A DNA stretch of 64,000 nt, taken from the NCBI GenBank assembly GCA_907163375.1, contig CAJQUW010001693.1:33822-97821 (forward strand). The letters run 5' to 3'. This DNA is from Prostheceraeus crozeri. Taxonomy: Eukaryota > Platyhelminthes > Polycladida > Euryleptidae. A model generated the notes under the pieces. It was given only the letters and a program-made list of their open reading frames with translations, ran no database searches and was not told the origin of the DNA. A program made the translations under genes and the position numbers. Shown here one piece after another: positions 46,219 through 57,929 of this stretch (positions within the stretch are counted from its first letter, which is position 1; the number at the start of each line of letters is the position of its first letter).

Positions 46219-46341
46219 TGATTTATTAACCATTGTGAAGGCGTTTTGAACATTCTTCCAGTGTGACTACACATTCGCTTGCGGTAACCAGTGTTACTAT
46301 ATTACATATAATAAAACGCCTTCACAGCGGTAAATAAATCA
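46219..46341. repeat. Small palindromic MITE (123 bp)
   Basis: TGATTTATTAACCATTGTGA...GGCGTTTT (46219-46247) is inverted as AAAACGCC...AAATAAATCA (46313-46341), about 29-bp arms with a few mismatches around a 65-bp centre. Confidence 0.7.
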
Positions 46342-48798
46342 ATGTAGGGAGGGAAATATTCTGTGTAATGCATTTATTACCTCCGTATTAGTTTCCAAAA
46401 TAAATAAACGCATGAAGAACAATAATTGCATTTTGCCTCTGGAATAGGGTAACTCAGTATTTCGCTATTCCAGAGGAACCGCAGTATTGTCACAGAAGAA
46501 CTCAAAGATGCATAAGATGGCCGTCAACATAAAAAATAGATTGTTTATCTACAGTTGACTAGAATAGAAATTGACTCAAGGTCGCGGCACATCCGGGGAA
46601 ACTAAGTTGGGGCATGAAGAACCAATGAAAAGCTTAGAATTGCACATGTGACTTCTTCTAGCCCAATGGTTTAGCCATTGACAAGGATATCGAAGTGAAA
46701 ATGCGTGCGATTTTTGTGCCACTATTGTGTATTGGATGAAGCTGTACTTCCATTATAGAGGTTTATTGTTATCAATTTCTATGGCCGTCAAATTTGATAA
46801 CAGAATTTGCTTCATTTGCTTGGATATCAAAAAATGAAAAATTCTCGCCTAAAGTATTCTTCTTTGTGTTCTTAAACGAATTACATTCAACTTATTTGTG
46901 TGTATAATATCTAGTAAAGCTCATTAATGCATCAAGTAGAAAACTGCTTGAAAATGCTTTTAAGTCTGTAATAAATTCATTTGCTGACGGACATTCGTAA
47001 TACGCATGAGCTGATAAATGAGAAATTGAGATAGCAGATGCTTAGTCAGTGATAGAGCATGACTTTTATAAGCGTGGAACTTTTTTCTGATGTCTGTTGT
47101 TGGAGATTAATGCTGCCGATCCACCATCGAAACAAAATTCACTTTCTGCGCATGAAGGCCTTTTCGTAGTGCATGTACGTCATTAGGTCAAGGCCTCTTA
47201 TCACTGAAAATGCTAGACAAAGCAATAAGTTTATCTTTATGCATCTGAAATTTGAACACAATTTTACAGAATGACATATGCAGATTTACACACATGTAGA
47301 ACAATTTGGCTGTTCTGTCAGATTGTACTGGAAATCAGTATTTGCTTGGATCTACAGCTTTTACAATCTAATGCTTGTAATTGCTCAACTACTGTATGAA
47401 GAACATAGCTATACATGTTTTGTGCAGTAAGGAGGCCACCGTAACCAGTGCTCTGATCTGTCAGTCATCACATTAAGTTTCATTCGTGTAATTGCAGGCA
47501 TCCTGAATCGTGCTGTTCTAATGCTCCTAAATTAGGACTATAGTCTAATCTAATCTAATCTGATCAAGTGCTGCGTTTAAAGTGATGATATAGATACGCG
47601 TGATAACAAGGGAATATTAAACATCGCTTTGAAGAATAACTTTTAGATTGATGTAAGAGGTGAAAGATGGAACAACACATCTTACAGCATCCTTACATGC
47701 CCCCGTCATTATATCCCAACTGGCCCACTTTTACTTCTCTGCATCTCACCGTCTCACGCTTAAATACAATACTTCAAACAATCAGTAAAAACAGGATCAG
47801 GAATACTCACCTTTTGCCACCTGAACGAACCCAGCAATGACGATTCAAGTGCATGAAATGAGCAGCAAATAATGCTACTTACCTACTTCCATTCTTCACT
47901 GCATTCAGCAAGTCACATCTTTCATTTCTTCAGTCCATTACGAGCTTTACAACATTGTTTGTTAGGTAATCAATCATTATTTTAATCCTATTGTTTTCTT
48001 TTGACTTTATCCTGTGAAACGAGGGAAACTAGCAATAAATTTTGGATATGATACTGTCATATTTACATAGCAATTTCATTCATTCCGTGATGGTCGGCCG
48101 AAATTCTACATTTTGTATTTATTCTGTCGTCGAAGACTTGTCGTGGTGATGTCGACCTATCTCCTCGCTGCTACTCTGAAGGCGTGTAGGGGCTGCCAGG
48201 TGTTGGGTAGAACAATTGCCTACCTCCGGCCACGGATGAGCTCCGCACAGCTGACGAGGGCAACTTCTTTTCTATGATGAATGAAAGACGAAACAACATA
48301 AATATATATAATACTTAAATATAATCTTTCTACTAAAAATATACACATATGTACTAACGAACAGCATGTTAACGGCGTTGCAAATGAATTATTTCCCACA
48401 TCAAAGCATCTTCATTTAACTCATTTTTGTTTTTTTTTCAGCATTAACAATTTTTAACCAATTTAACTAAGATTTTTCGCATTTCCGACTGTGAGCAGAT
48501 CCACAGCCCCAAACATCAAACTTGTTCTGAATCGCCTGACTGAAATCATTCGGTCAGAGCAATGCATTTTTAAAATAAAGACGGGAAAAATTGAAAAAAA
48601 TGATTATTATTTTTTTCAGTTAAAAATACCTGCTGAATTTAAAGACAAAACAACCATCGTTGGATATTTGTTGATGATATTTGTTTTGAAATATTAAAAG
48701 AAATCATTTCAACCCCTTCTTTTGATGCTCCCGAGGTCCAAACACTCTTGAATAAGTCAAAGTGCATCTAACCAGCTCAACCAAATTCCCATCCACAG
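46342..48798. other. Region upstream of the FMO gene
   Basis: No gene recognised. 48085-48300 is richer in G+C than its surroundings and ends with CTGACGA (48251) and CGAAAC (48289), the two core boxes of a hammerhead ribozyme, but the stem between them is poor. A (TCTAA)n stutter lies at about 47545-47565. Promoter not identifiable by eye. Confidence 0.3.
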
Positions 48799-48800
48799 AT

Positions 48801-49343
48801 ATGCCTGAATCTTCTGACGTTTGTGTAATTGGTGGAGGTCCTGGAGGGATTCTTGATGTCAAATATTGCCTTGAATATCACCTCTCAGTCATCGGCTACG
48901 AGACACGCGGTTGCATCGGTGGTCTTTGGTCGGCTTGCATGCCTGGCCATCAAAGGGTGGACTCAGAACTTGATCCGAGAGGCGAGAGCTGTGTCGGAGT
49001 GCACGATGGGTTGCATCTCAATAGCTCACAGTTCACCTCATCATACAGTGACTTTCCAACACCGGAAGACTTGTTACCAAGTCGTCATGGAAACGGTCGG
49101 TATATGAGAGCTGCTCAATTCCTAGAATATTTGAACCGCTATGCCGACTGTTTCGGTGTTCGACCTCATATACGCATCAACACACGTGTAGTGAATGTGG
49201 AACGATCAACATCCAGTGAGAGGATCTACAAAGATCGAAGATGGGCTGTGACTGTTCGCTGTGCAGATGGCAGAGAGTACACCACATACCATCGGCATGT
49301 CATAATCGCGACCGGAGTTTTCAGTCAAGCGAAAATCCCAGAC
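48801..49343 (+). CDS. Flavin-containing monooxygenase, exon 1 (FAD-binding part)
   Basis: FMOs use NADPH, FAD and O2 to oxygenate N or S atoms of nucleophilic substrates, usually at the ER membrane. This exon encodes MPESSDVCVIGGGPGG (GxGxxG FAD motif, residues 11-16), GYETRGCIGGLW (Glu34 for the FAD ribose, GGLW), DGLHLNSSQFTSSYSDFP (FMO NSSK/SDFP-like block), YMRAAQFLEYLNRYADCFGV and IIATGVFSQAKIPD (residues about 168-181). It ends at donor GACGTAAGT (49344) in phase 0. The ATG at 48801 is chosen because homology begins there. An in-frame ATG at 48762 would add 13 residues; alternatively CCACAG at 48793-48798 is an acceptor and the start lies in this exon or upstream. The three exons together give about 559 residues, close to the family length, with no stops or frame changes. 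Confidence 0.85.
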
Positions 49344-49740
49344 GTAAGTACAATGCGATTTTCGTAAATGTCTTGTGATCGATGAAGATCGACAAAATAT
49401 ATTTCTAAGTTGTTGATTATTGTTATCAAGATTGGATTTATTATTTTTATGAAGTCAAATAGATCAAAATTTAGACAACGTTTGATGTAACTTCATTTAT
49501 TGAGTGATTGCTTAACATTTCTATAGAGATCAAGATTCATTAATTGAACATTGGGTTTCTTTGGGTTTCGACATATCTGCATTCATATACCACGGTAATA
49601 ACTGCGATTTCGTTATTTTTTCGTTTTTTTCGTTCGATAAAATTATATCAATGTTTATCCGTATCCTGTGTCAAAATATCAGCGACTGTTGCAACCTAAA
49701 TCTTTATAGGAAAAGTCTCTTAAAAGATTGGTCTAGACTG

Positions 49741-49945
49741 CTAGCAAGTAATATCTCACATGTTCATGCGTTTTTGGAAGTAATATCTCACATGTTTGTG
49801 CGTTGTAGCAAGTATACCTCACATCGTTTTAGGAAGTAATATCTCACATGTGCATTCGTTGTAGCAAGTAATATCTCACATGTGCATTCGTTGTAGCAAG
49901 ATATTTCTCACATGTGCATGCGTTGTAGGAAGTGACATCGCACAT
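49741..49945. repeat. Minisatellite (about 31-bp unit, about 7 copies) in FMO intron 1
   Basis: Unit AGCAAGTAATATCTCACATG plus GTGCATTCGTTGT, starting near 49743 and repeating at about 49777, 49807, 49831, 49862, 49893 and 49927 with variants. The fifth unit is nearly identical to the one before it. Confidence 0.9.
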
Positions 49946-50117
49946 TTAAATTCTTGATCAATGCTGCACATGTGTTTCCAGGAGCCCGGGTCTTCACAGC
50001 TCAAAATAGCCTGGGTAAAATAAGAAGTTCATAACGAAGAATCACGGTACTGAGTAGTTGGATTCCATATTCAGACAATGAATCTAGGAGAAAGCTGATA
50101 CATTTCATTCCACCGAC

Positions 50118-50240
50118 GCTATAGCCTTGTGGTAGAGTGTTTGCTCTGCGTCCTGGAGACCTTGGTTCAAACATTGGTCGGGTGAAACCTAGGACTTTTA
50201 AAATTCTTTCTAAACACTTAGCACAAAAAGAGTGAGAGTG
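50118..50240 (+). mobile_element. tRNA-derived SINE, copy 1
   Basis: A box TGGTAGAGTGT (50130-50140) and B box GGTTCAAACATT (50164-50175) at tRNA spacing, then a tRNA-unrelated part GGTGAAACCTAGGACTTTTA and CTAAACACTTAGCACA, shared with the minus-strand copy at 61495-61640. Confidence 0.7.
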
Positions 50241-50887
50241 GGATAAATAACAATTTGATCACATGAGGAAAGGCTTCGTGCCTTATATGCTCCCGAGCAT
50301 AAACAAGGTTTATATATTTTTAGAGTCAAAGTTTATAGAAATGTGTATGGAATCGCATAATCACTCAATAAATGAGCTGAAATGTCATGGGTTGCATTTT
50401 GCATCCCATTTAACCATTAACAGTATAATCGGTCATTTTAGAATGTCCAATTTTTTGTCCACTTCAATATGTTAGACATCTCTGTCAGTGGAGCTCTCGA
50501 ATTTCAGCCAAAATTTTTTGATGCATTTGTTTCAAAATATACAAAGCTTTGAATGGTTCAAATTTGAATCCTTATCAATTTTCTGAAATATTTGAGTTGA
50601 TCGGTAAATAAAAGAATGGACTAGCATTTCTTTTTGCATCAATTATTAATATAAACTATTCGAGAAAAAATAAGGATTTTAGTCAATCATAAGTCAACTT
50701 TAACAAAAAAATACCGATTTCTGTAATTTTGTAGTCACATAGTAGCAGTAGTACTATGCGTTTTATTCATATGAAATGGAAATCATGCATTGCAGATGCA
50801 CAGATGAAATATACAGACCTTGTACAGTATACAGGAGACATGCACAGTAGCTGTAGGAAATTCATTTGTTAGCATATTTCTCCTAGG

Positions 50888-51400
50888 TTATGCAAAATAG
50901 AACATTTGGGAATAAAAGACAATTGGCGTTGTTGGGTTCTTGAAAAGGGGACAGAGACATCGAGGGAGTGTCGGGATCTTGAAAGTTTGGGGGCATGATT
51001 TTATGTAATAGATTTCAGGTTCTAACATTTTTCTGAAAACTGTTAGGGCAGATGCTTCCCTTCTTCGGGATAAGGGTGTAAAGCTATCACAACTGCAAAT
51101 TGGTCCGCAAATAATTTTGTGAGAACGTCGCCGAACCTTTTCCAATTTTTCAGCATTAATAATTGCACTCCAGCGTTGAAAGGACGGTAGCATTATAAAT
51201 ATGAGTGAGTTGGGACACCGACAGGCATTGTTTTAATCGCTTTATTACATAAAGACGCTGGTTGGAACGTTTGCATAAATTGTTTACAAAAGTATTCCAA
51301 GATAGATTTGAGTCATAAATGACTCCAGGAATCTTTAAGCTATTCACAAGGCACTAAAGAATTCTGACTTTTAGTATGTTTTGTCAAACTGAAAGTCACC
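50888..51400 (-). mobile_element. LINE fragment, minus strand, in FMO intron 1
   Basis: Minus-strand frames give LKIPGVIYDSNLSWNTFVNN, RSNQRLYVIKRLKQCLSVSQ and LTHIYNATVLSTLE. After a frame change come KLEKVRRRSHKIICGPICSC, DSFTPLSRRREASALTVFRK and FYSQMFYFA. These are the RT C-terminal region of a Jockey/CR1-type ORF2. The copy is 5'-truncated and no clear tail is seen. Confidence 0.65.
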
Positions 51401-51533
51401 AAAATGTTAAGGTGTTTGAACTATCCTAAATGGTGCAAAAAACCTGAAGCGCCAAATCTCAGCTTTCTCAAACAAGTGAGAGAATTCCAATGAATTTTGA
51501 AACTATTGGACTTGAATGTTTAGGGCCTATATA

Positions 51534-53094
51534 CCGCATTATTGCGACTTTGAGCGCATGCGCTTACAAGCGGAAAAAGTGCATTAGTCGCAAAATTATT
51601 TTTTGTTTTAAATTACTTGGTAGCAAAATTTCATAGCAAATAGCTTAAATATGCTTAGCTCTACTTGTATCTTAGCAATAAAGCTAGCCTATGATGTAAC
51701 GTTAAAGTTGCGATACTAATCCATGTAAATCTTACCATTATTCATTTCATCAAAGTAAAATAGAATATTTTAGAAATAATCAGACATTAATAGCGGTAAT
51801 TACCTACTAAACCATGTTTCAACATATTATTGACCCGCTATTTCACAGTAAGATTACAATATAGGCTACTGGGACTTCATGTCGTAATTAATGACTGTTC
51901 AAAGCATTATTTGCCTCTAAGCACAATGCCTAAAAACGAGATATATAAGTGTAAAACAGTTACCTATTGCGTCACACACACATGCGCTTACAAGCGAACA
52001 AAATGCACATCTGTATCGCAAAAGATTTTCGTCCTATTGCGATAACTCCGGTTGTCAGTAAAATTTTTGAAAGCCTCTTCCTTGATTCTGTGACTTCAGA
52101 AATTTTCGGTCTATACGGGCCGTCACAGCACGCATTTCGTAAATTTGGTTCAACAACCAGTGCTTTGATAAGTATTCACGATGCTGTCACTTCATATCTT
52201 GACATGAACGATACCAGAGCTGTGAGATTGACTTGCCTTGATTTCACGAAAGCGTTTGACAAATTGGGTCACAATTGTCTATTAAATCACCTGTTGGACA
52301 ATCATGTTTTCTATACTTGGCCTTCGTTGTTCGCGGCCTTTATGGGGTCACTCAGTGTTTCGTCCGATGCATCCTTAATTGTCTATGCTGACGATATAAC
52401 CCTTGTAGAGTGTCTGTCTACTGAAAATGATCCTAATAATTTGTCTCATATCTAAGATTGGATTTTGGAGCATGAAATGTCTTAAATTTGGATAATTTTC
52501 ATCGAGGTGAGCCTTTTCCCGCTGCGTATGATTGCATAAAGTCTGTCGATGCTGTTTAGATCCTAGGTGTTCACTGGACTTGTAATTTAACCTGGAATTT
52601 TGAAAGTTGCCGCTCAACGCATGTATGTCATAAGAATGCTCCTGTTATTCCCGTACTTTACTGTGCCCCTTATTTATTTTTGTACCAAGTTGTATTGAAG
52701 CCAAACTTCAACGATTTCAAAATCGTGCCCACAGAACTATTTGTGGTAAATCATGTGATTGTGGTAATTTTCCTCTTCTTGTTAATGTTAGAAGAACACG
52801 TGCTACCAAATTTTTTAACATTTGTGAATTTCATGACGAGCATCCACTGCATCCGTTGATTCCTCTTCGCTTGCCGCGTACTGATCATTTATGTATCCCT
52901 AGTGTGAAGACATGTATCTTCCAAGATGTGTTATTGATTCAATGACAGTATTTTTGCTATTTTTTTCTGTGTCTCTTTCTGTAATTTTACGATTTTCAAT
53001 ATTTGAATAAACGCTTACTTACTTACTTACTTACTTATTGAAAACAAGCGATTTTCGCTTATAAGCGCATGCGCTTAAAATCGCATTAAAACGG
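51534..53094. mobile_element. TIR element with GCGCATGCGC ends, containing a LINE insertion
   Basis: Left end CCGCATTATTGCGACTTT followed by GAGCGCATGCGCTTACAAGCG (51534-51573). The right end, in reverse complement from 53094, is CCGTTTTAATGCGATTTTAA then GCGCATGCGCTTATAAGCG. Both are flanked by TA (51532-51533, 53095-53096). About 40 bp of inverted match with few differences. An extra half-motif ATGCGCTTACAAGCG occurs at 51982-51996. The 1.0-kb LINE at 52013-53035 accounts for most of the length. Likely a TA-inserting MITE. Confidence 0.6.
52013..53035 (+). mobile_element. 5'-truncated LINE copy (family of 13.6-19.2 kb) in FMO intron 1
   Basis: Starts within the RT: KDFRPIAITPVVSKIFESLF, GLYGPSQHAFRKFGSTTSAL, LTCLDFTKAFDKLGHN, then an internal deletion that skips the GVPQGS box and joins to SLFAAFMGSLSV and LIVYADDITLV (YADD, 52381-52413). 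After 52450 the frame decays but KVAAQRMYVIR and the C-terminal C-x-C block are visible. The 3' end AATAAACGCTTACTTACTTA (53006 onward) carries the (CTTA)n tail. RT sequence is close to the copy at 18.1-19.1 kb. Confidence 0.8.
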
Positions 53095-53279
53095 TAAATG
53101 GACATAAATTGCAAGTTTCTGTTGAGACTAAAGCATGCAAATTTGTACTGAAGCACCTTATCGGGAACGTCATGTAACGCAACCGTGGCGTGACAATAAG
53201 TACAAAAGATTTCGTTCGCAGTCGTGGATTTTAAGAGTGTCATCTAAGCTTTAGTTAATGCAGCTATGATTTCAACGTA

Positions 53280-53580
53280 TTTTCAAACGTATTTTCCCAT
53301 CTACTAAGACAGTTTTTCCTGCTATTGAGCCTGTTGCTGTGTTCTCAACCTGTCGTATTCCCCACCGTTGTCTTAAGGATCCTGTACCATCCCTCAGTCG
53401 CGCTCGCCTTATCTATTAATTTTCTTGTGACTGCGGATGCAGTTATATTGGGCGCATTGAGAGATGTTTCAAGGTCCGAATGAGGGAACATTTACCGAAG
53501 TGGACTGAAAGTGGACACTGTCGTCCTCGCTCTAATAACCGTCCAGCGCGATTTCTCGGCATGTCATATGGTATGCCATA
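53280..53580 (+). pseudogene. GIY-YIG endonuclease relic, first part
   Basis: RIFPSTKTVFPAIEPVAVFS, TCRIPHRCLKDPVPSLSRAR, then FSCDCGCSYIGRIERCFKVR and MREHLPKWTESG. The SCxCGxxYIGRxER...RxxEHxPxW block is a GIY-YIG nuclease of the kind found at the C terminus of Penelope-like elements. The sequence is broken, and the probable C-terminal continuation lies at 56370-56604 beyond a mariner insertion. Confidence 0.55.
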
Positions 53581-53929
53581 TGTATCCTGTGACAAGGTTG
53601 GACCTTGGGTTTTAGTTCAAACTTGGGTAAGTGATACAAAACTTGGGTCTTCTATTAATGCTGCATATACAGAAATAAAGTCACAAAACTTAACATCTTG
53701 ATTTGAATCTTGAGAGAACTGCATGATAAGAGCATGAAGTTCTGACAATTTTCATCAAAATTACACTCAATTCACAAAAAAATTCTAAAATGAAGTGATT
53801 ATTAGCTATTTCATTTTAGGCTTGACAATACCGCGCTATAGTCCGGACATATTGTATCCTGTACTGTATCCTATTTTCTATAGGCTTACATGCATTTTGT
53901 TGCATTTGTGCATGTTGAATTTTTATATA

Positions 53930-55815
53930 CCGTGTGTCCCATAAGTCACGCAAATTCTAAATTGGCTCCCATTTTCTTAATTTATATAGTAGAGACTCAC
54001 GGTTTTTTGTAAACTGAATCCGAAACTGGGGGTTTTATATGGTATACTGCTTTATTATGCTGGGGTCTTCCTCCGATTATTATACATAGTATTATACAAC
54101 CTTTAATTATCGTCACATATTGCTTGAAGTACACTATTTCTTACTTTCTTAAGACATCAAGACATCTATTGATTAGTGTTGTAAACACAATCGCAGTTCA
54201 CTGATCAAGTATCATGCTATTGTTGTGTTCAACATCTAATAATGACGCACGTGTGGTGGTGAATTGTATTCACTTTGATTCGTACTGTGGTAATTTAAAA
54301 GTCGGTGAAGTTAGCATCAACGTTAGCACCAACTTTTATGCATTTTTTGACACAAAATATACTTTTTTGTCATGTTATGGTTGTCAAACGGCGTTTTTGA
54401 TGTCAGGGGCAAATTTTTGTCATAGTTTTACATAAGTGAGCTGGTTTTCGTCTGTGAGCAAAATGTTTGAAAAAAGTTGGTGCTAACGTTGGTGCTAACT
54501 TCAGCGACTTGGAATTTAATGCCTTCGATCAGTCATAACTTACCGGTAGACTTCGACAATCATAGATCTCGAAATACGAATTGAACTTGTTGAGCTCTTT
54601 TTTTAATGGCAAATCTGCTTCAGCAGCTCTTCGACTTTATAAGTCTACTCATGGCTGTCGTCGTGATCCTTTTAGTGTGTCTACCATCACATGTCTCATT
54701 CAGCGATTCAAGGAGACCGGGTCTGTAGCAGACAAGTCACGTTCGGTTCGACCAAGCTTTGAGGATGATAGAGTGTCAGCAGTCGAAGAGGAGTTGGAAA
54801 CGCAACAAGCAAACCCAGAACGAGGATCCGCCAGTTTTAGATCGATCTCTCATCAAATTGGAGTTCCTAGGACTAGTGTTCAACGGATCTTACGGAATAG
54901 ATTGAACCTCTACCCATATCGCATTCAGACCAACCAGATGCTCTCCAACTATGACAAATAAAGGCGGGTTATCTTCGCAAGATTCCTGCTCTCCGGTGCT
55001 GTAGATCTTGAGTTGATCCTATGGACTGATGAGTCCTACTTCTCCATCGCCGGCTACGTCAATCGTCATAACTGCATCATTTGGGGCTTGGAGAAACCGC
55101 GAGAGGTCATGGATACCGACATTCATGCTCCGAAAGTGTGCGTATGGTTCGGCTATACAGCTCAGTTTCGATTGACTCCCTTCTTTTTTTCCGGGAACCG
55201 TTACGAGAACTACACAAATATGCTTCGCGACCATGTGATCCCCCAAATCAGAAGGAGACGCCGCATTAATTCTACTGTTTTCCAACAAGATGGAGCTTCA
55301 CCCCATTTCTCTGTGATTGCTAGATCGTATCTTTCTAGCGTATTTCCTGATGATCGGATCATTGCCAGAGGTGTATCCTAATCGTTGGCCGGCCCATTCC
55401 CCAGATCTAACACCGTTAGACTATTACTTCTGGAGCGTTGTAAAGGACCGTGTGTATCATTGCTTTACCCCAACAAGTCTCGACGAATTGCAAGACCGAA
55501 TCACTATGGTGATTGAAGCAATTGATCCTGATGAGCTGAGAAGATCTGTTCTCCATCTGCCTTCGAGATTACAGAAAGTGATTGAGTGTCTCTTATCATT
55601 CTTGTTATTAACAAAATATAATTTCATAGTGCATTTCTTTGTTATTTTTTGTTTCAGAAATGGGAAATATTGTTTAGAGGTATTATACATAAAGCGGTAT
55701 ACCACATAAAAACCCCCAGTTTCGGCTTCAGTTTACAAAAAACCGCGAATCTCTACTATATAAATTCAGGAAATGGGAGCCAATTTAGAATTTGCGTGAC
55801 TTATGGGACAAACGG
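53930..55815 (+). mobile_element. mariner-type transposon with unusually long TIRs
   Basis: The left end starts CCGTGTGTCCCATAAGTCAC (53930) and the right end in reverse complement starts CCGTTTGTCCCATAAGTCAC (from 55815). The match continues for about 130 bp, through GGTTTTTTGTAAACTGAA and CGAAACTGGGGGTTTT, with few differences. TA flanks both ends (53928-53929, 55816-55817). Length 1886 bp, one transposase pseudogene inside. The close similarity of the TIRs suggests a fairly young insertion. Confidence 0.9.
54569..55709 (+). pseudogene. mariner-type transposase (DUF4817-like N terminus, D-D-D triad), broken
   Basis: N-terminal HTH region IRIELVEL (frame-changed at a run of seven T, about 54598) then FFNGKSASAALRLYKSTHG, RFKETGSVADKSRSVRP, ISHQIGVPRTSVQRILRNRL and NLYPYRIQ. 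The catalytic part has LILWTDESYFSIAG (Asp, about 55024), VFQQDGASPHFSVIA (Asp, about 55303) and, after a frame change near 55365, NRWPAHSPDLTPLDYYFWS, with Asp rather than Glu as third residue (about 55421). About 40 residues separate the last two, so it belongs to the insect-type mariners with DUF4817 N termini rather than Tc1. A stop at 54958-54960 and at least two frame changes inactivate it. Confidence 0.8.
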
Positions 55816-56289
55816 TATTTCATGCATTTCGTATCTTCGCAGTTATCTTGGCACCCCTAAACTATCTGCGATAGTCAACAATTATCCAAAAATAAATTCA
55901 TTCCAATTTCGATTTCTAAATATGTTTAACCATGTACTCACTATACAGCTATAGTAATTATTAAGTCTGCTCAAATTTCTGAATGATAAAATGAAGACAA
56001 TAAGTCTGTTATGTCAGCAATGTGTATTTCAATCATAATTATATCAAAGATCTTCAATTAGTCAGTACATCAGTGCCGGTTAAATTAACGGAAAGCTTAT
56101 AATGTCATACATGTACTTATGCTTCCAGTTACAGTTATTGCAATTTTAAAATCTTTTCCCTCTAATACCAAACTTCTCATGAGCCCAACAGAAGTTTTGG
56201 TCTACGAGTTTTGGTCTCGTATAGAGGAATCTTTATGTCAGCACAAAATACAGAGAATGCACTACGTTTACTTGATTCTATTAATTTAT

Positions 56290-56370
56290 TGAAACTTGGG
56301 CTTGGCCTTTGGGTTTTGACCCAAGTTTTGGCCCAAAAGTTGTATTGGGTATACCCAATACAAGTTTTCT
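56290..56370. repeat. TTGGG/CCCAA palindromic cluster
   Basis: CTTGGGCTTGGCC, TTTGGGTTTTGACCCAA, TTTTGGCCCAAAA and TTGTATTGGGTATACCCAATACAA-type words form overlapping hairpins. Similar CTTGGGT words lie at 53607-53655 on the other side of the mariner element, so these may be the ends of another decayed element. Confidence 0.4.
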
Positions 56371-56604
56371 GCCCAGCCTTGCTTGTGATAGTTTTTCAGG
56401 ACGTACTTTTTCTTCTTATTTTTCTATTTTATGTGCTCCTCGGTCCCCTTTTCTTCTCCCCATTTTAGAATCTCTGTATATATCTCGTTACCGTCCTGAC
56501 CTGTATCCACAAAGACTTAAAACATATCCTACGTTTGACTTGGATTTAGCTTTTTCTATTGTCATGTTTTTCTTACTTTCTATTTGTCTTCGGTAAATCT
56601 ATTT
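56370..56604 (+). pseudogene. GIY-YIG endonuclease relic, probable second part
   Basis: FSGRTFSSYFSILCAPRSPF, LLPILESLYISRYRPDLYPQ and RLKTYPTFDLDL match the region after the GIY-YIG core in Penelope-like proteins (FxIL...LPILESLYI...RPxLN). Orientation and order fit the fragment at 53280-53580, with the mariner and other sequence in between. Confidence 0.45.
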
Positions 56605-57929
56605 ATTGTGCTTGTAAATGCACTATTAAGATATCTCTGAAGTTTGTCCGAATCTCACTCAGTCTATGCCAGTTTGATGATATGTATCGCAACGGTCGTA
56701 CTTCTCCTGAAGAGAGGCCGCGAAATAACTATCGGGATGTCAAAATTAGCGTTGTTTTCTCTTCATTGAGAAGAGTCTGAAAAATGTAGAACCAATTCCA
56801 ATAACCACTGCAGTCAGTGATATCGATCGATGTCTTTGACATCATCTTGCCATGAAATGCATATTGCCGCACCCACCATTGAGCTAAGTGCTTCCACCAT
56901 TGAACGAGCTGTCTATGTTATTTAAAACATTAGACGCGAAACTGAGGTGTGACCGCTACTCATTGCGGTCAAAGTCTGCCTGTAGAGCATCATCAACCTT
57001 TGAGATAGTAAGCCCAGTACTTAGACAATTTAGTCGAGCGTTCCAGGACATGTAATGTACGACCCTTGAATGTTCTGGCCATTCATGTATAATATCAAAG
57101 TCTTTATGTCGCCGCTTCAGACATCATCTACTTATACCTCCTTATGATGCTGATCAATTTGGAAAAAAATGTAATTGGTTGTGATAGGTGAAATAATTGA
57201 CCTTCGATCATCACTCAATTCCTAAATGAATTCATGATTTGAATGATTTTTTACCTTACGCATCTGAGTAGTTTGTGGGATGACCTTTCATAATGTCACG
57301 ATCATACAAGAGTTTATTGAGATAATTTTTAATTATTATTCACATGAGTATTCCGTAACACTGTAACTTGATGATGAAATCTGTCGATAACAGGTCGGAA
57401 GATCGCATGATGTTACAGTATACTGTATGTATTCTTGAATGATAAGGTTTTAGGGATGTTTGTGCCATGTCATTTACAATGCTTGTTGTCATTACCGCGT
57501 AATGCAAGCTAGCTAACATAGATACCATGGTAATACAAAACATTGCTTGCTTTAAAGCATGTTTTCTTGATTTCTTAGAGAATTTCTAACTATAGCAGCT
57601 GCTTGAGGCATTTCATCTAACTTTCGATTATAGAAACTAATTATTGAAGTTGAATTATCATAGTAGTCTTAGCATCAAATGCTGTGTGTTTTTATTGGTA
57701 TTTGGGATCATTTCATTGGTAGTGAACACACTTAATGTAAGTTGTGCTGTACATTCGGTACATAAAATTAAAATAAAATTTCTCTTTGGCATTTATTATT
57801 CATTAGTTCTATCTCCTTAACTTATTAGCGCAACTCATTGCGCTAATTGACTGATAGTCAACTCTGCATAAGTTGACTCACTTATGCAGTTTGAAGAAAT
57901 GAATACTAAGAAATGAACACTAAGGTAAT

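Noticed and set aside
50118-50180. Functional tRNA gene
   Set aside because: A and B boxes are present, but the acceptor and anticodon stems do not pair and a shared SINE body follows.
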